A stretch of DNA of 7,059 nt from an uncultured Chlorobiota bacterium (GCA_947311125.1 CAMZKI010000066.1:1-7059), one strand, 5' to 3'. Shown: positions 1 through 6,990, counted from the first letter of the stretch. Made by a program: numbers and translations. Notes: generated from the sequence alone by a model not told the origin.

Positions 1-188
1 TATTTTTTAATATTTTGTTTATTTGGTTTACTTCAATAATTATCTATTTAACATTAATATTTGACGTTTTCAGAAAATTATTAAATACTTTTTCCGAAAA
101 ATAACCGGCTAATTTATAGTATCTTTGTCATCCTCAAATTATCAAATAAAAAAACGGATATATATTTTTTTTTAAATAAAAATTAACT
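1..188. other. AT-rich non-coding region upstream of tRNA-Leu
   Basis: I see no credible coding sequence here on either strand; every frame is broken quickly by stops and composition is extremely AT-rich. An octamer TATCTTTG at 120-127 fits the Bacteroidota -7 consensus TAnnTTTG on the + strand, but no TTTG lies at the usual distance upstream, so it is only a weak promoter candidate. No repeat or structured RNA was recognised. Confidence 0.6.
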
Positions 189-196
189 TAATTTTG
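189..196 (+). promoter_or_regulatory. Putative Bacteroidota -7 promoter element for tRNA-Leu
   Basis: The octamer TAATTTTG matches the Bacteroidota primary-sigma -7 consensus TAnnTTTG exactly. It ends 12 nt before the mature tRNA 5' end, so transcription would begin a few bases before the tRNA, as expected for a tRNA promoter. No TTTG -33 element is visible upstream, where the sequence is nearly all A and T. The match is seen in the sequence; its use as a promoter is inferred. Confidence 0.5.
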
Positions 197-208
197 CACG
201 CACAAAAA

Positions 209-290
209 GCGGATGTGGCGAAATTGGCAGACGCGCTAGACTTAGGATCTTGTGCCGCAAGGCGTGGGGGTTCGAGTCCCTTCATCCGCA
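209..290 (+). tRNA. tRNA-Leu (anticodon UAG)
   Basis: This is a class II leucine tRNA reading CUA and probably other CUN codons. The acceptor stem is GCGGATG (209-215) paired with CATCCGC (283-289), with discriminator A at 290. The D stem pairs 218-220 with 232-234. The anticodon arm is 236-240/248-252 around loop CTTAGGA, with anticodon TAG at 243-245. The long variable arm typical of tRNA-Leu is a 4-bp stem (253-256/261-264) closed by a GCAA loop. The T arm (266-270/278-282) has loop TTCGAGT. The CCA tail is not encoded: A290 is followed by CAA, so CCA must be added enzymatically. One oddity is a U-U mismatch (237/251), second pair of the anticodon stem. Confidence 0.96.
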
Positions 291-291
291 C

Positions 292-323
292 AAACCGCTT
301 GTTCTTAATGCAGGCGGTTTTTT
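292..323 (+). terminator. Intrinsic terminator after tRNA-Leu
   Basis: An 11-bp stem pairs 292-302 with 310-320 (core AAACCGC/GCGGTTT, then an extension with two G-U pairs) around the 7-nt loop TCTTAAT. It is followed by a T run at 318-323 and more T-rich sequence. It begins 2 nt after the tRNA discriminator base, so it should end the tRNA transcript and separate it from tig. Some read-through into tig is possible. Confidence 0.85.
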
Positions 324-327
324 AATT

Positions 328-335
328 TATTTTTT
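328..335 (+). promoter_or_regulatory. Weak candidate -7 element for the tig-clpPX cluster
   Basis: TATTTTTT matches TAnnTTTG at all positions but the final G. It lies between the tRNA terminator and the tig start codon, which leaves room for only a very short leader of roughly 10 nt. It is the only promoter-like element in the 28-bp gap, so the cluster is driven either from here, from a sequence inside the tRNA or terminator, or by read-through. A partial match in a T-rich run may be chance. Confidence 0.22.
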
Positions 336-351
336 TAAATCAAGAAATCAA

Positions 352-1716
352 ATGGAGATTACAAAAACAAACAAAAACGACTTAACAGCCGTAATTTCAT
401 TAAAAATATCGGCAGAAGATTATGCTCCTGCAGTTGAAAAAGAACTTAAAGCATACAGAAAAACTGCTCAAATAAAAGGCTTCAGACCGGGTAAAGCTCC
501 TATGGGTTTAATAAAAAAATTAGCCGGAAACCAAATTATTATGCAAGAGCTTGACAAAATGGTTTCTGATAATCTGACAAAATATCTGATTGACGAAAAA
601 TTAGATATTCTCGGCCAGCCTTTACCTTCAGACGAACAAAAACCCATAGATATAGAAAATGAGAATGAACATGAGTTTTTATTCGAAATAGGATTAGCTC
701 CCGAAATTGACATAGAAATAAGCGATAAAATAAAAGTTCCGTATTATAAAATTAAAATTGATGATAAAATTATTGAAGATGAAATAAAACGGCACCAAAA
801 TCAATTTGCAAAAGCCGAAAAGAGCAAAGAAGTAAAGGAAAACTCATACCTTAAAGGTGATATTACGCAAACAGATAAAAACGGAAATGTTATTACCGAC
901 GGCATTTTTTCCGCCGATACGGTAATTGCAGTTGACATTATTAAAGACGAAAAAGAAAAAGAAAAATTTTTAGGTGCAAAATTAAACGAGGTTGTTAATT
1001 TTGATATAAAAAAAGCATTTCCGAACAATACGGAAATAGCCGGAATATTAAAAATCGAAACTTCGGAAATTGACAACATCGACCCGTATTTTAATTTTTA
1101 CATAACAGAAATAACTACATATACACCTGCTGAAATTAACACGGAATTATTTGATAAAGTTTACGGAAAAGACACCGTAAAATCGGAAGACGAATACAGA
1201 AATAAAATCAAAGAAGAAATTGCCAAAGTTTATGCCGAAGAATCAGAATTCCGGTTTGCTGTTGACGTAAAAGACATCTTAACCGAAAGTGCAAAAGTTC
1301 AGTTACCCGATGAATTTTTAAAAAAATGGCTTAAAGCAACAGACAAAGAACAAAAACTTACCGATGACATTCTTGAAAAAGAATACCCTGTTTTCAGTAA
1401 AGATACTCAATGGCAGTTAATTAAAAATAAGATAGCAACCTATCAGGATTTTAAAGTTTCGGAAGAAGAACTCCGTGAAGAATCAAAGAAATTTACCGAA
1501 GCACAATTTTTGCAGTACGGACTGCCCTTAGGTTCAATAAGCGATGAACATATGCAGGATTTTATTAATAAAAATCTTGAAAAACAAGAAGACAGAAATC
1601 GTTTTGCCGAAAAAGTAATTGAAAATAAGGTTGTAAATTACATAAAAGAAAACGTAAAAATACAAGAAAAAGAAGTATCTTTGGACGACTTTAAGAAACT
1701 TTACGAACAAAAATAA
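352..1716 (+). CDS. tig: Trigger factor, ribosome-associated chaperone
   Basis: Trigger factor binds the ribosome near the exit tunnel and shields nascent chains in the cytoplasm. The 454-residue length fits the family. The N-terminal ribosome-binding domain (about 1-115) contains the signature GFRPGKAP at 43-50, the contact loop with ribosomal protein L23. Residues about 150-250 correspond to the middle, FKBP-like domain, here divergent, lysine/glutamate-rich and not clearly an active prolyl isomerase. Residues about 260-440 are the helical C-terminal chaperone arms. The ATG at 352 is chosen because an in-frame upstream ATG at 250 lies inside tRNA-Leu and would add 34 unrelated residues; the usual family N-terminus (MEIT...) starts here. 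The leader is A-rich without a Shine-Dalgarno motif, normal in Bacteroidota. The gene ends in tandem stops (TAATAA), 15 bp before clpP, which suggests co-transcription. Confidence 0.95.
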   Translation: MEITKTNKNDLTAVISLKISAEDYAPAVEKELKAYRKTAQIKGFRPGKAPMGLIKKLAGNQIIMQELDKMVSDNLTKYLIDEKLDILGQPLPSDEQKPIDIENENEHEFLFEIGLAPEIDIEISDKIKVPYYKIKIDDKIIEDEIKRHQNQFAKAEKSKEVKENSYLKGDITQTDKNGNVITDGIFSADTVIAVDIIKDEKEKEKFLGAKLNEVVNFDIKKAFPNNTEIAGILKIETSEIDNIDPYFNFYITEITTYTPAEINTELFDKVYGKDTVKSEDEYRNKIKEEIAKVYAEESEFRFAVDVKDILTESAKVQLPDEFLKKWLKATDKEQKLTDDILEKEYPVFSKDTQWQLIKNKIATYQDFKVSEEELREESKKFTEAQFLQYGLPLGSISDEHMQDFINKNLEKQEDRNRFAEKVIENKVVNYIKENVKIQEKEVSLDDFKKLYEQK

Positions 1717-1731
1717 TAAATTACAAAAGTA

Positions 1732-2406
1732 ATGAATATCAAAGAATTTAATAAATACGCAACTAAGCACAAAGGAATAAGCAGTTTGAATCTGCATAAA
1801 TACTATCAAGCAATTCAAAGCAGTTATATTTCTCCTACTATTATCGAAGAACGCCAATTGAATATTGCACAAATGGACGTTTTTTCAAGATTAATGATGG
1901 ACAGAATCATATTTCTCGGTTTACCTATTGATGACTATGTTGCAAATATAATTCAGGCACAACTTTTATTTTTAGAATCATCCGACCCGTCAAAAGATGT
2001 TCAAATATATATAAATTCGCCGGGCGGAGGTGTATATGCGGGCTTAGGAATATATGACACTATGCAGTATATAACTCCGGATGTAGCGACTACCTGTACG
2101 GGAATTGCTGCTTCTATGGGTGCTGTTTTACTTGCTGCCGGAGCAAAAGGCAAGCGTGCAGCATTAAAACACTCAAGAATAATGATACATCAACCTATGG
2201 GCGGTGCACAAGGACAAGTTTCAGATATTGAAATAACGTTTAAAGAAATAAAAAAACTAAAAGACGAATTATACGAAATATTAGCTTTACATACCGGAAA
2301 AACATTTAAAAGAATAGAAAAAGACTCTGACAGAGACTATTGGATGAAGTCAGAAGAAGCTAAAGAATACGGAATGATTGACCGTGTTCTTGTAAATGAA
2401 AATTAG
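1732..2406 (+). CDS. clpP: ATP-dependent Clp protease proteolytic subunit ClpP
   Basis: ClpP is the tetradecameric serine peptidase that degrades substrates unfolded by ClpX or other Clp ATPases. All key elements are present in 224 residues: nucleophile Ser128 in GIAASMGA, His153 in MIHQP and Asp202 in DSDRD, spaced 25 and 49 residues apart exactly as in E. coli ClpP. The oxyanion glycines are in INSPGGG (95-100), and the heptamer-interface helix with QGQVSDIEI follows. The N-terminus (about 1-30) is longer than the processed E. coli enzyme and matches the KYATKH...SSL pattern of Bacteroidota ClpP, so it may be a short propeptide or an axial-loop extension. The gene starts 15 bp after tig and precedes clpX by 89 bp, the conserved tig-clpP-clpX order. 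The TAG stop is followed by an intercistronic hairpin. Confidence 0.97.
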   Translation: MNIKEFNKYATKHKGISSLNLHKYYQAIQSSYISPTIIEERQLNIAQMDVFSRLMMDRIIFLGLPIDDYVANIIQAQLLFLESSDPSKDVQIYINSPGGGVYAGLGIYDTMQYITPDVATTCTGIAASMGAVLLAAGAKGKRAALKHSRIMIHQPMGGAQGQVSDIEITFKEIKKLKDELYEILALHTGKTFKRIEKDSDRDYWMKSEEAKEYGMIDRVLVNEN

Positions 2407-2446
2407 TATGACGGCAACTGTAAGTAAGGCAAAATTAGAAAAACGT

Positions 2447-2470
2447 AAAGACGTCTTAAAAGGCGTCTTT
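2447..2470 (+). terminator. Intercistronic hairpin between clpP and clpX (weak terminator or attenuator)
   Basis: A 10-bp stem pairs 2447-2456 (AAAGACGTCT) with 2461-2470 (AGGCGTCTTT), with one G-U pair and the tetraloop TTAA. Only three Ts, inside the stem's 3' arm, precede GCTATAAT, so there is no proper T tract for efficient intrinsic termination. It could be an attenuator lowering clpX relative to clpP, an mRNA processing site or a 3'-end stabiliser. The hairpin is clear; its role is inferred. Confidence 0.5.
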
Positions 2471-2495
2471 GCTATAATAAAAAAATAAATATAAA

Positions 2496-3719
2496 ATGGA
2501 TAAATGTTCTTTTTGCAATCGCAAGCGCTCTGAAGTTAATCTTTTAATTTCCGGTTTAAGCGGGTTTATCTGCGATGAATGTTCTGCAAGAGCATATGAT
2601 ATTATAAAAGAAGAAAAACTTATTGAAAAGGAAACCAATAAATTTGATTTTAACAAAGTAACACTAAAAAAACCCGTTGAAATAAAAGAATTTTTGGATC
2701 AATACGTAATCGGACAAGAACATGCAAAAAAAGTATTATCCGTTGCAGTTTACAATCATTATAAAAGACTTTCTGTCCAAAACATTGATGATGACGAAAT
2801 TGAAATAGACAAATCAAATATAATAATGGTAGGAGAAACGGGAACCGGAAAAACACTTCTCGCAAAAACCATTGCTAAAATGCTGCACGTTCCGTTTACC
2901 ATTGTTGATGCAACCGTTTTAACAGAAGCAGGATATGTAGGCGAAGACATTGAAAGTTTACTGACAAGACTTTTGCAGGCAGCTGATTATAACGTAGAAA
3001 AAGCAGAGCAAGGCATTGTATTTATAGATGAAATTGACAAAATAGCACGAAAAAGCGATAATCCTTCAATAACAAGAGATGTATCCGGAGAAGGAGTTCA
3101 ACAAGGACTTCTGAAACTTCTCGAAGGCTCAGTTGTTAATGTTCCGCCGCAAGGAGGCAGAAAGCATCCCGAACAAAAATTAATTCCCGTAAATACAAAA
3201 AACATACTTTTTATTGCCGGAGGAGCTTTTGACGGAATAGAAAAGAAAATTGCAAGAAGACTTAATACTCAGGTAGTAGGATTTGATAAAACAGATAAGG
3301 AAAAAATCGATGAGGAAAACTTTTTGCAATACGTTTCTCCGCAAGATTTAAAATCTTTCGGTCTGATACCCGAAATTATAGGTCGCATGCCGGTTATTAC
3401 ACATCTTAACCCCTTAGACAGAAAAGCTTTAAGAGCAATTCTTACAGAACCTAAAAATTCAATAATAAAACAATACACAAAACTGTTTAAAATAGACAAT
3501 ATTGACTTGCACATTAATGATAACGTGCTGGAATACATTGTGGACAAAGCTGTTGAATATAAAATAGGAGCCAGAGGTTTACGCTCAATTTGTGAAATTA
3601 TAATGACAGACGCTATGTTTGAACTTCCGTCTAAAAAAATCCGAAAATTTACGGTGGATTTAAAATATGCTAAATCAAAACTTGAAAAAGCAAATATCAA
3701 AAAAATGAAAGTTTCTTGA
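2496..3719 (+). CDS. clpX: ATP-dependent Clp protease ATP-binding subunit ClpX
   Basis: ClpX is the hexameric AAA+ unfoldase that recognises tagged substrates and threads them into ClpP. The 407 residues carry the N-terminal zinc-binding domain with C4, C7, C26 and C29. They also show Walker A GETGTGKT (113-120), pore-1 loop GYVG (146-149) and Walker B IVFIDEID (174-181). The pore-2 segment is near 212-220, and the RKH loop is at 222-224. A VGF tripeptide (261-263) stands where the ClpP-docking IGF loop is expected. The arginine finger R297 lies in PEIIGR and sensor-2 in GARGLRS (358-364). All ATPase residues are intact, so it should be functional. The ATG at 2496 gives the canonical MDKCSFC start; the A-rich leader has no Shine-Dalgarno motif. 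It lies 89 bp after clpP. In many Bacteroidota recQ follows; here a convergent gene does. Confidence 0.97.
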   Translation: MDKCSFCNRKRSEVNLLISGLSGFICDECSARAYDIIKEEKLIEKETNKFDFNKVTLKKPVEIKEFLDQYVIGQEHAKKVLSVAVYNHYKRLSVQNIDDDEIEIDKSNIIMVGETGTGKTLLAKTIAKMLHVPFTIVDATVLTEAGYVGEDIESLLTRLLQAADYNVEKAEQGIVFIDEIDKIARKSDNPSITRDVSGEGVQQGLLKLLEGSVVNVPPQGGRKHPEQKLIPVNTKNILFIAGGAFDGIEKKIARRLNTQVVGFDKTDKEKIDEENFLQYVSPQDLKSFGLIPEIIGRMPVITHLNPLDRKALRAILTEPKNSIIKQYTKLFKIDNIDLHINDNVLEYIVDKAVEYKIGARGLRSICEIIMTDAMFELPSKKIRKFTVDLKYAKSKLEKANIKKMKVS

Positions 3720-3730
3720 TTCCGGTTTAA

Positions 3731-3750
3731 AAAATTTTCCTTAAAATTTT
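3731..3750. terminator. AT-only hairpin between convergent clpX and GH13 genes
   Basis: AAAATTTT occurs twice (3731-3738 and 3743-3750), separated by CCTT. Since the octamer is its own reverse complement, the copies form an 8-bp stem with a 4-nt loop. On the minus strand the 3' arm ends in six Ts, which favours ending the GH13 transcript; on the plus strand only four Ts close it. It overlaps the GH13 stop codon (3749-3751). An A/T-only stem is weak, so it may be only a marginal bidirectional terminator. Confidence 0.35.
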
Positions 3751-5659
3751 ACTGCACAAACTTCAAAATTACGGCAGTTTCTCCGGAAAGAGTAAATTTT
3801 AATTTTTTCCCGACTGACATAATTTGCATATTTTCATTCTGTAAATCAGTATAAAGTCCGTTATATTTTGTTCTCACATAAATGTCTTTATTTTCCTTTG
3901 ATTTATTGAAGATAACTACAATCTCATCATTTTTATATACCCTGCTGTAAGCAAGTGTATTATTTTTATCGTCTGCAAGAATAAAATCAATATTTCCGAA
4001 CATTAATACAGGATTTTCTTTTCTTATACTTATTAATTTTTTATAAAAGCTCAGCAAACTTGTATCTTGCTCAACTTTATCAGTTTTACGTTTCTTTCCG
4101 AAAGGATGGTGCGTTTCATCTTCGTATTTTATATTGCTCCAAACCATAGGCTTTCGACAGTCAGGGTCATCGGCACCCCACATCCCTACTTCATCACCGT
4201 AAAAAATATGCGGCGAACCCACATAAGTAAACTGATGAATCAACAGCATTTTTTGAATTTTACGAGTGTGTGCATCCGGTTTATCAATCTTATAATCGGG
4301 ATCTTCCGTAGGTTTTGCCTGAAATTTATATTTACCGTTATTATAAAGCGAAGTAGAAACTCTCGGAGAATCGTGGCTGTCGACCAAATTCATCATAGCC
4401 TGTAATCTCGGAGCTTCAATCCCCTGCATTTTTTCCTTCAGAATCCTTACAAATTCTGACGGTTTCATTGCATCCGGGGCATCGGCAAAAAAATGCCTTG
4501 CAGGACGATACCAGCGATAATTCATAATACAGTCGAAAACATCTCCTTGTAAATATGCGTTAGGAGCCATAAGCTCTTCCGGCCATTTTTTCCACCAAAT
4601 TTCACCTATAATTAATGCTTCCGGATTTATTTTTCTTACTTCTTTTCTGAAATCACGCAAAAAACCTAACGGCAATTTCTCCGCAACATCTAACCTGAAA
4701 CCGTTGATACCGTCTTCCGGATTTCCGTCATTATTGGGGTCAAGCCAGCGTCTCGCAACATTAAAAATGTGTTGTTTTACAGCTTCGCTGTGCAAATTTC
4801 CCTGTCTCGGAAGTTCGCCCGGAGCACTTGTCAGGTCTTTTTTAATTTCAGGAAGATACTTCACTCCTGCCCAGCCGTCATAAGCAAATTCATTTTCAGG
4901 TGTATTCGGATTATCCCACGATTTTATTTCATACCAATCGGCATATTTTGACTTTTTACCGTTCTTTTTAACATCTTTAAATGCCCAAAACTCACTGCCG
5001 GTATGATTCCACGAGTAATCCATAACCAATTTTATATTTCTGCTGTGTAATTCTTTTATTAATTTCAGAAAAAGAGAGTCTGCCGTTGTAAACTTCCATG
5101 TATCCGGATTTGCGGGGTCCTCGGAAGCAATAATTTGTTTATCTTTTTCCGGATTCGGTCCGAAATTAACATCAATATGCCGCCAGGAACGAGGGTCGTA
5201 TTTATGCAGAGACGGAGCATCATTCAGCGGATTAAAGTAGATTGCTGTTATGCCTAACTCCTGAATATAGTCCAGATTGTCAATAATACCCTGTAAATCA
5301 CCGCCGTATCTGCGAAGTTGCAGTTTGTCCCAAGTATTCTGCAAGTGCGATTCTTTAAACCATAAATCTTTTTTATACCAATCGCTTTCCCAAGGCGTAG
5401 TTGTCCAATGTTCCGGAATTTCATCCGGATAGGTACCGAAAATATCTTCTTTTGTCGGGTCATTTGTCGTATCTCCGTTTCTGAATCTTTCCGGAAAAAT
5501 CTGATACCAAACTGCTTTTCTTGACCAGTCCGGAGCATAAGTAATTAAGGAAATACTGTCTTTTTCCGGTTTTGTTTTTTTAATATCGTCAGATTTACAG
5601 TTATTGAGGAATAAGGTAAATACAAGTATGAAAATCGGAATGTGAATTATATTTTACAT
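3749..5659 (-). CDS. GH13 alpha-amylase/neopullulanase-like lipoprotein, TAA at codon 2
   Basis: The predicted enzyme would hydrolyse alpha-glucan linkages (starch, maltodextrin or pullulan type) at the cell envelope. Numbering from ATG 5659 (636 codons before the stop), residues 7-18 are a hydrophobic signal core and FLNNC ends at lipid-modified Cys21. CKSDD resembles the Bacteroidota lipoprotein export signal. The (beta/alpha)8 domain starts directly with AVWYQIFPERF (49-59) and a NGDTTNDP calcium-site motif (61-68), with no N-terminal CBM34 domain. Conserved regions are MDYSWNH (213-219), GFRLDVAEK with nucleophile Asp324, GEIW with acid Glu353, and SHD with Asp430. A C-terminal beta domain ends at 636. 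Codon 2 is TAA (5656-5654); a T-to-A change would give Lys. No ATG, GTG or TTG follows in frame until TTG 5344, which is internal to the domain. Either the gene is silenced, a near-cognate ATA/ATT start (5650, 5647, 5641) is used, or the base is an error. Substrate is not determinable from sequence. Confidence 0.82.
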
Positions 5660-5673
5660 TTAAAAATTTCCGG

Positions 5674-5681
5674 TAAAAATA
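5674..5681 (-). promoter_or_regulatory. Candidate -7 promoter element upstream of GH13 gene
   Basis: Read on the minus strand this is TATTTTTA, matching TAnnTTTG at all but the last position. It lies 14 bp before the ATG at 5659, implying a leader of under 10 nt. No TTTG -33 element is seen upstream. The position is plausible but the match may be chance in this AT-rich gap. Confidence 0.25.
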
Positions 5682-5740
5682 CGATTAAATTTATGTATAA
5701 AAAAAGAAGACTGTTTAAGAAGCATATTTTTCCTAAAACC

Positions 5741-5828
5741 TGCAAGTCAGGGCGTGAATATACTAACAAGCAGACAGTTACAGCAAATAATTCTCACTTG
5801 TTTAAGACAATTCACGCCCTGACTGTCA
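5741..5828. repeat. 88-nt imperfect palindrome between argF and the GH13 gene
   Basis: A perfect 15-bp inverted repeat, AGTCAGGGCGTGAAT at 5745-5759 and its complement at 5810-5824, encloses a second 6-bp pairing (AACAAG 5765-5770 with CTTGTT 5797-5802) and a 26-nt loop. Two outer pairs (TG/CA) lie beyond a 2-nt mismatch. The arms are far more GC-rich than their surroundings. It sits 50 nt past the argF stop on the argF transcript, but is followed there only by TTTT, so it may be a terminator or a 3'-UTR stabiliser. A small non-autonomous mobile element is an alternative; no target-site duplication is apparent. No ORF of interest lies in the gap 5660-5878. Confidence 0.75.
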
Positions 5829-5878
5829 ATATTAAGTACGGTTCTGCAAATAAGGTTTCAGTAAATTTATTTGTTGCA

Positions 5879-6880
5879 TCAGCAGCCCAATGTCGCAACC
5901 ATAACAGCTTTTATGGTATGCAAACGGTTTTCGGCTTCGTCAAATACGATTGATGCTTCCGATTCAAAAACATCTTCGGTAACTTCCATTCCGTCAAGCC
6001 CGTATTTTTGGTATATCTCTTCGCCTATTACAGTTTCTCTGTTATGGAATGCCGGTAAACAGTGCATAAATTTAACTTTCGGATTTCCTGTCATTTTTAT
6101 TACTTCTGAATTAACCTGATAGGGTTTCAGAAGTTCTATTCTTTCTTTCCAGACTTCCTCCGGCTCTCCCATTGACACCCACACATCGGTATAAAGAAAA
6201 TCAGCATCTTTTACGCCTTCCGCAACATTATCGGTTATGGTAATTTTTGCTCCTGTTTCTTTTGCAATTTCTTTGCATTGTGCAATTAATTCTTCTTCGG
6301 GCTGAACCGATTTCGGAGCAACCAAACGGACATCCATGCCCATTTTTACACCGCCGACCATCAGCGAATTTCCCATATTGTTTCGGGCATCGCCCAAATA
6401 AGCAAATTTTATCTTATTTAGAGGTTTATCACTGTGTTCAAGCATAGTCATAAAATCGGCAAGAATTTGTGTCGGATGAAATTCATTTGTAAGACCGTTC
6501 CAAACAGGAACACCCGAATATTTTCCTAAATCTTCAACCGTTGCTTGCGCAAACCCTCTGTATTCAATACCGTCATACATCCTTCCGAGAACACGAGCCG
6601 TATCTTTCATGCTTTCTTTTTTACCTATTTGCGAGCCTGAAGGTCCGAGATAAGTTACGTTTGCACCTTGGTCGTGTGCTGCAACTTCAAAAGCACAACG
6701 GGTTCTGGTAGAAGCCTTTTCAAAAATAAGAGCAATATTTTTGCCTTTTAATTTTTGTTGTTCTGTGCCGGCATATTTTGCCGCTTTTAAATCCATTGAA
6801 AGTTTCAATAAAAAATTAATTTCTTTAGGACTGAAATCCAGAAGTTTAAGGAAATTTCTGTTTCTTAAATTGTATGCCAT
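5879..6880 (-). CDS. argF: Ornithine carbamoyltransferase
   Basis: This enzyme transfers the carbamoyl group of carbamoyl phosphate to ornithine to give citrulline in arginine synthesis, or runs the reverse step in the arginine deiminase pathway. In 333 residues (E. coli ArgF has a similar length) it shows carbamoyl-phosphate motif STRTR (57-61), the SQIGKKES loop (83-90), HPTQ (135-138), GDARNNMGNS (163-172), ornithine-binding DVWVSMGE (232-239) and catalytic HCLP (273-276). The C-terminal ENRLHTIKAVMVATL is also family-typical. The SMG and HCLP motifs point to a true OTC rather than the N-succinylornithine enzyme used for arginine synthesis in Bacteroides. Resemblance to the long E. coli-type/ArcB group leaves anabolic (argF) or catabolic (arcB) use open; no other arc or arg gene is next to it. 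The start ATG 6880 gives the expected MAYNLRNRNFLKL N-terminus. It is separated from the GH13 gene by 219 bp, so probably has its own transcript. Confidence 0.95.
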   Translation of the reverse strand: MAYNLRNRNFLKLLDFSPKEINFLLKLSMDLKAAKYAGTEQQKLKGKNIALIFEKASTRTRCAFEVAAHDQGANVTYLGPSGSQIGKKESMKDTARVLGRMYDGIEYRGFAQATVEDLGKYSGVPVWNGLTNEFHPTQILADFMTMLEHSDKPLNKIKFAYLGDARNNMGNSLMVGGVKMGMDVRLVAPKSVQPEEELIAQCKEIAKETGAKITITDNVAEGVKDADFLYTDVWVSMGEPEEVWKERIELLKPYQVNSEVIKMTGNPKVKFMHCLPAFHNRETVIGEEIYQKYGLDGMEVTEDVFESEASIVFDEAENRLHTIKAVMVATLGC

Positions 6881-6917
6881 TTTATTGTCTTTTTAATATG
6901 AATATGATAATTTTACG

Positions 6918-6925
6918 CAAAAATA
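6918..6925 (-). promoter_or_regulatory. argF: Putative -7 promoter element for argF
   Basis: On the minus strand the octamer reads TATTTTTG, an exact TAnnTTTG match, 37 bp before the argF start codon. That implies a start of transcription near 6911 and a leader of about 30 nt. No good TTTG -33 element is at standard spacing; a TTGA at 6937-6940 is too close. The position supports a promoter directly in front of argF. Confidence 0.5.
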
Positions 6926-6990
6926 AAATTTTATATTCAATACTTTGCTTAATTAAATAAAAAACAGAGATATTTTTCAGTATGTGTGAA

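Noticed and set aside
250..351. In-frame ATG at 250 as a longer start for trigger factor
   Set aside because: It lies inside the tRNA-Leu anticodon arm and the added 34 residues read through the tRNA and its terminator; trigger factor homology begins at 352.
2473..2478. TATAAT upstream of clpX as a sigma-70 type -10 box
   Set aside because: Bacteroidota primary sigma uses a different consensus (TAnnTTTG) and no -35 partner is present; the hexamer is likely by chance in AT-rich DNA.
3269..3700. Minus-strand open frame of 143 codons inside clpX
   Set aside because: It is antisense to the conserved clpX coding sequence and shows no domain or start signal.
5254..5538. Minus-strand open frame of 94 codons overlapping the GH13 5' region
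   Set aside because: It is another frame of the real GH13 coding sequence, whose frame here encodes recognisable GH13 N-terminal motifs.
5741..5828. CRISPR-like or integron attC reading of the palindrome
   Set aside because: There is only one inverted pair, no series of direct repeats with spacers, and no attC core sites or integrase nearby.
5642..5953. Plus-strand open frame of 103 codons across the GH13-argF gap
   Set aside because: It runs through the palindrome and antisense into argF, with no recognisable protein features; best explained as a chance frame.
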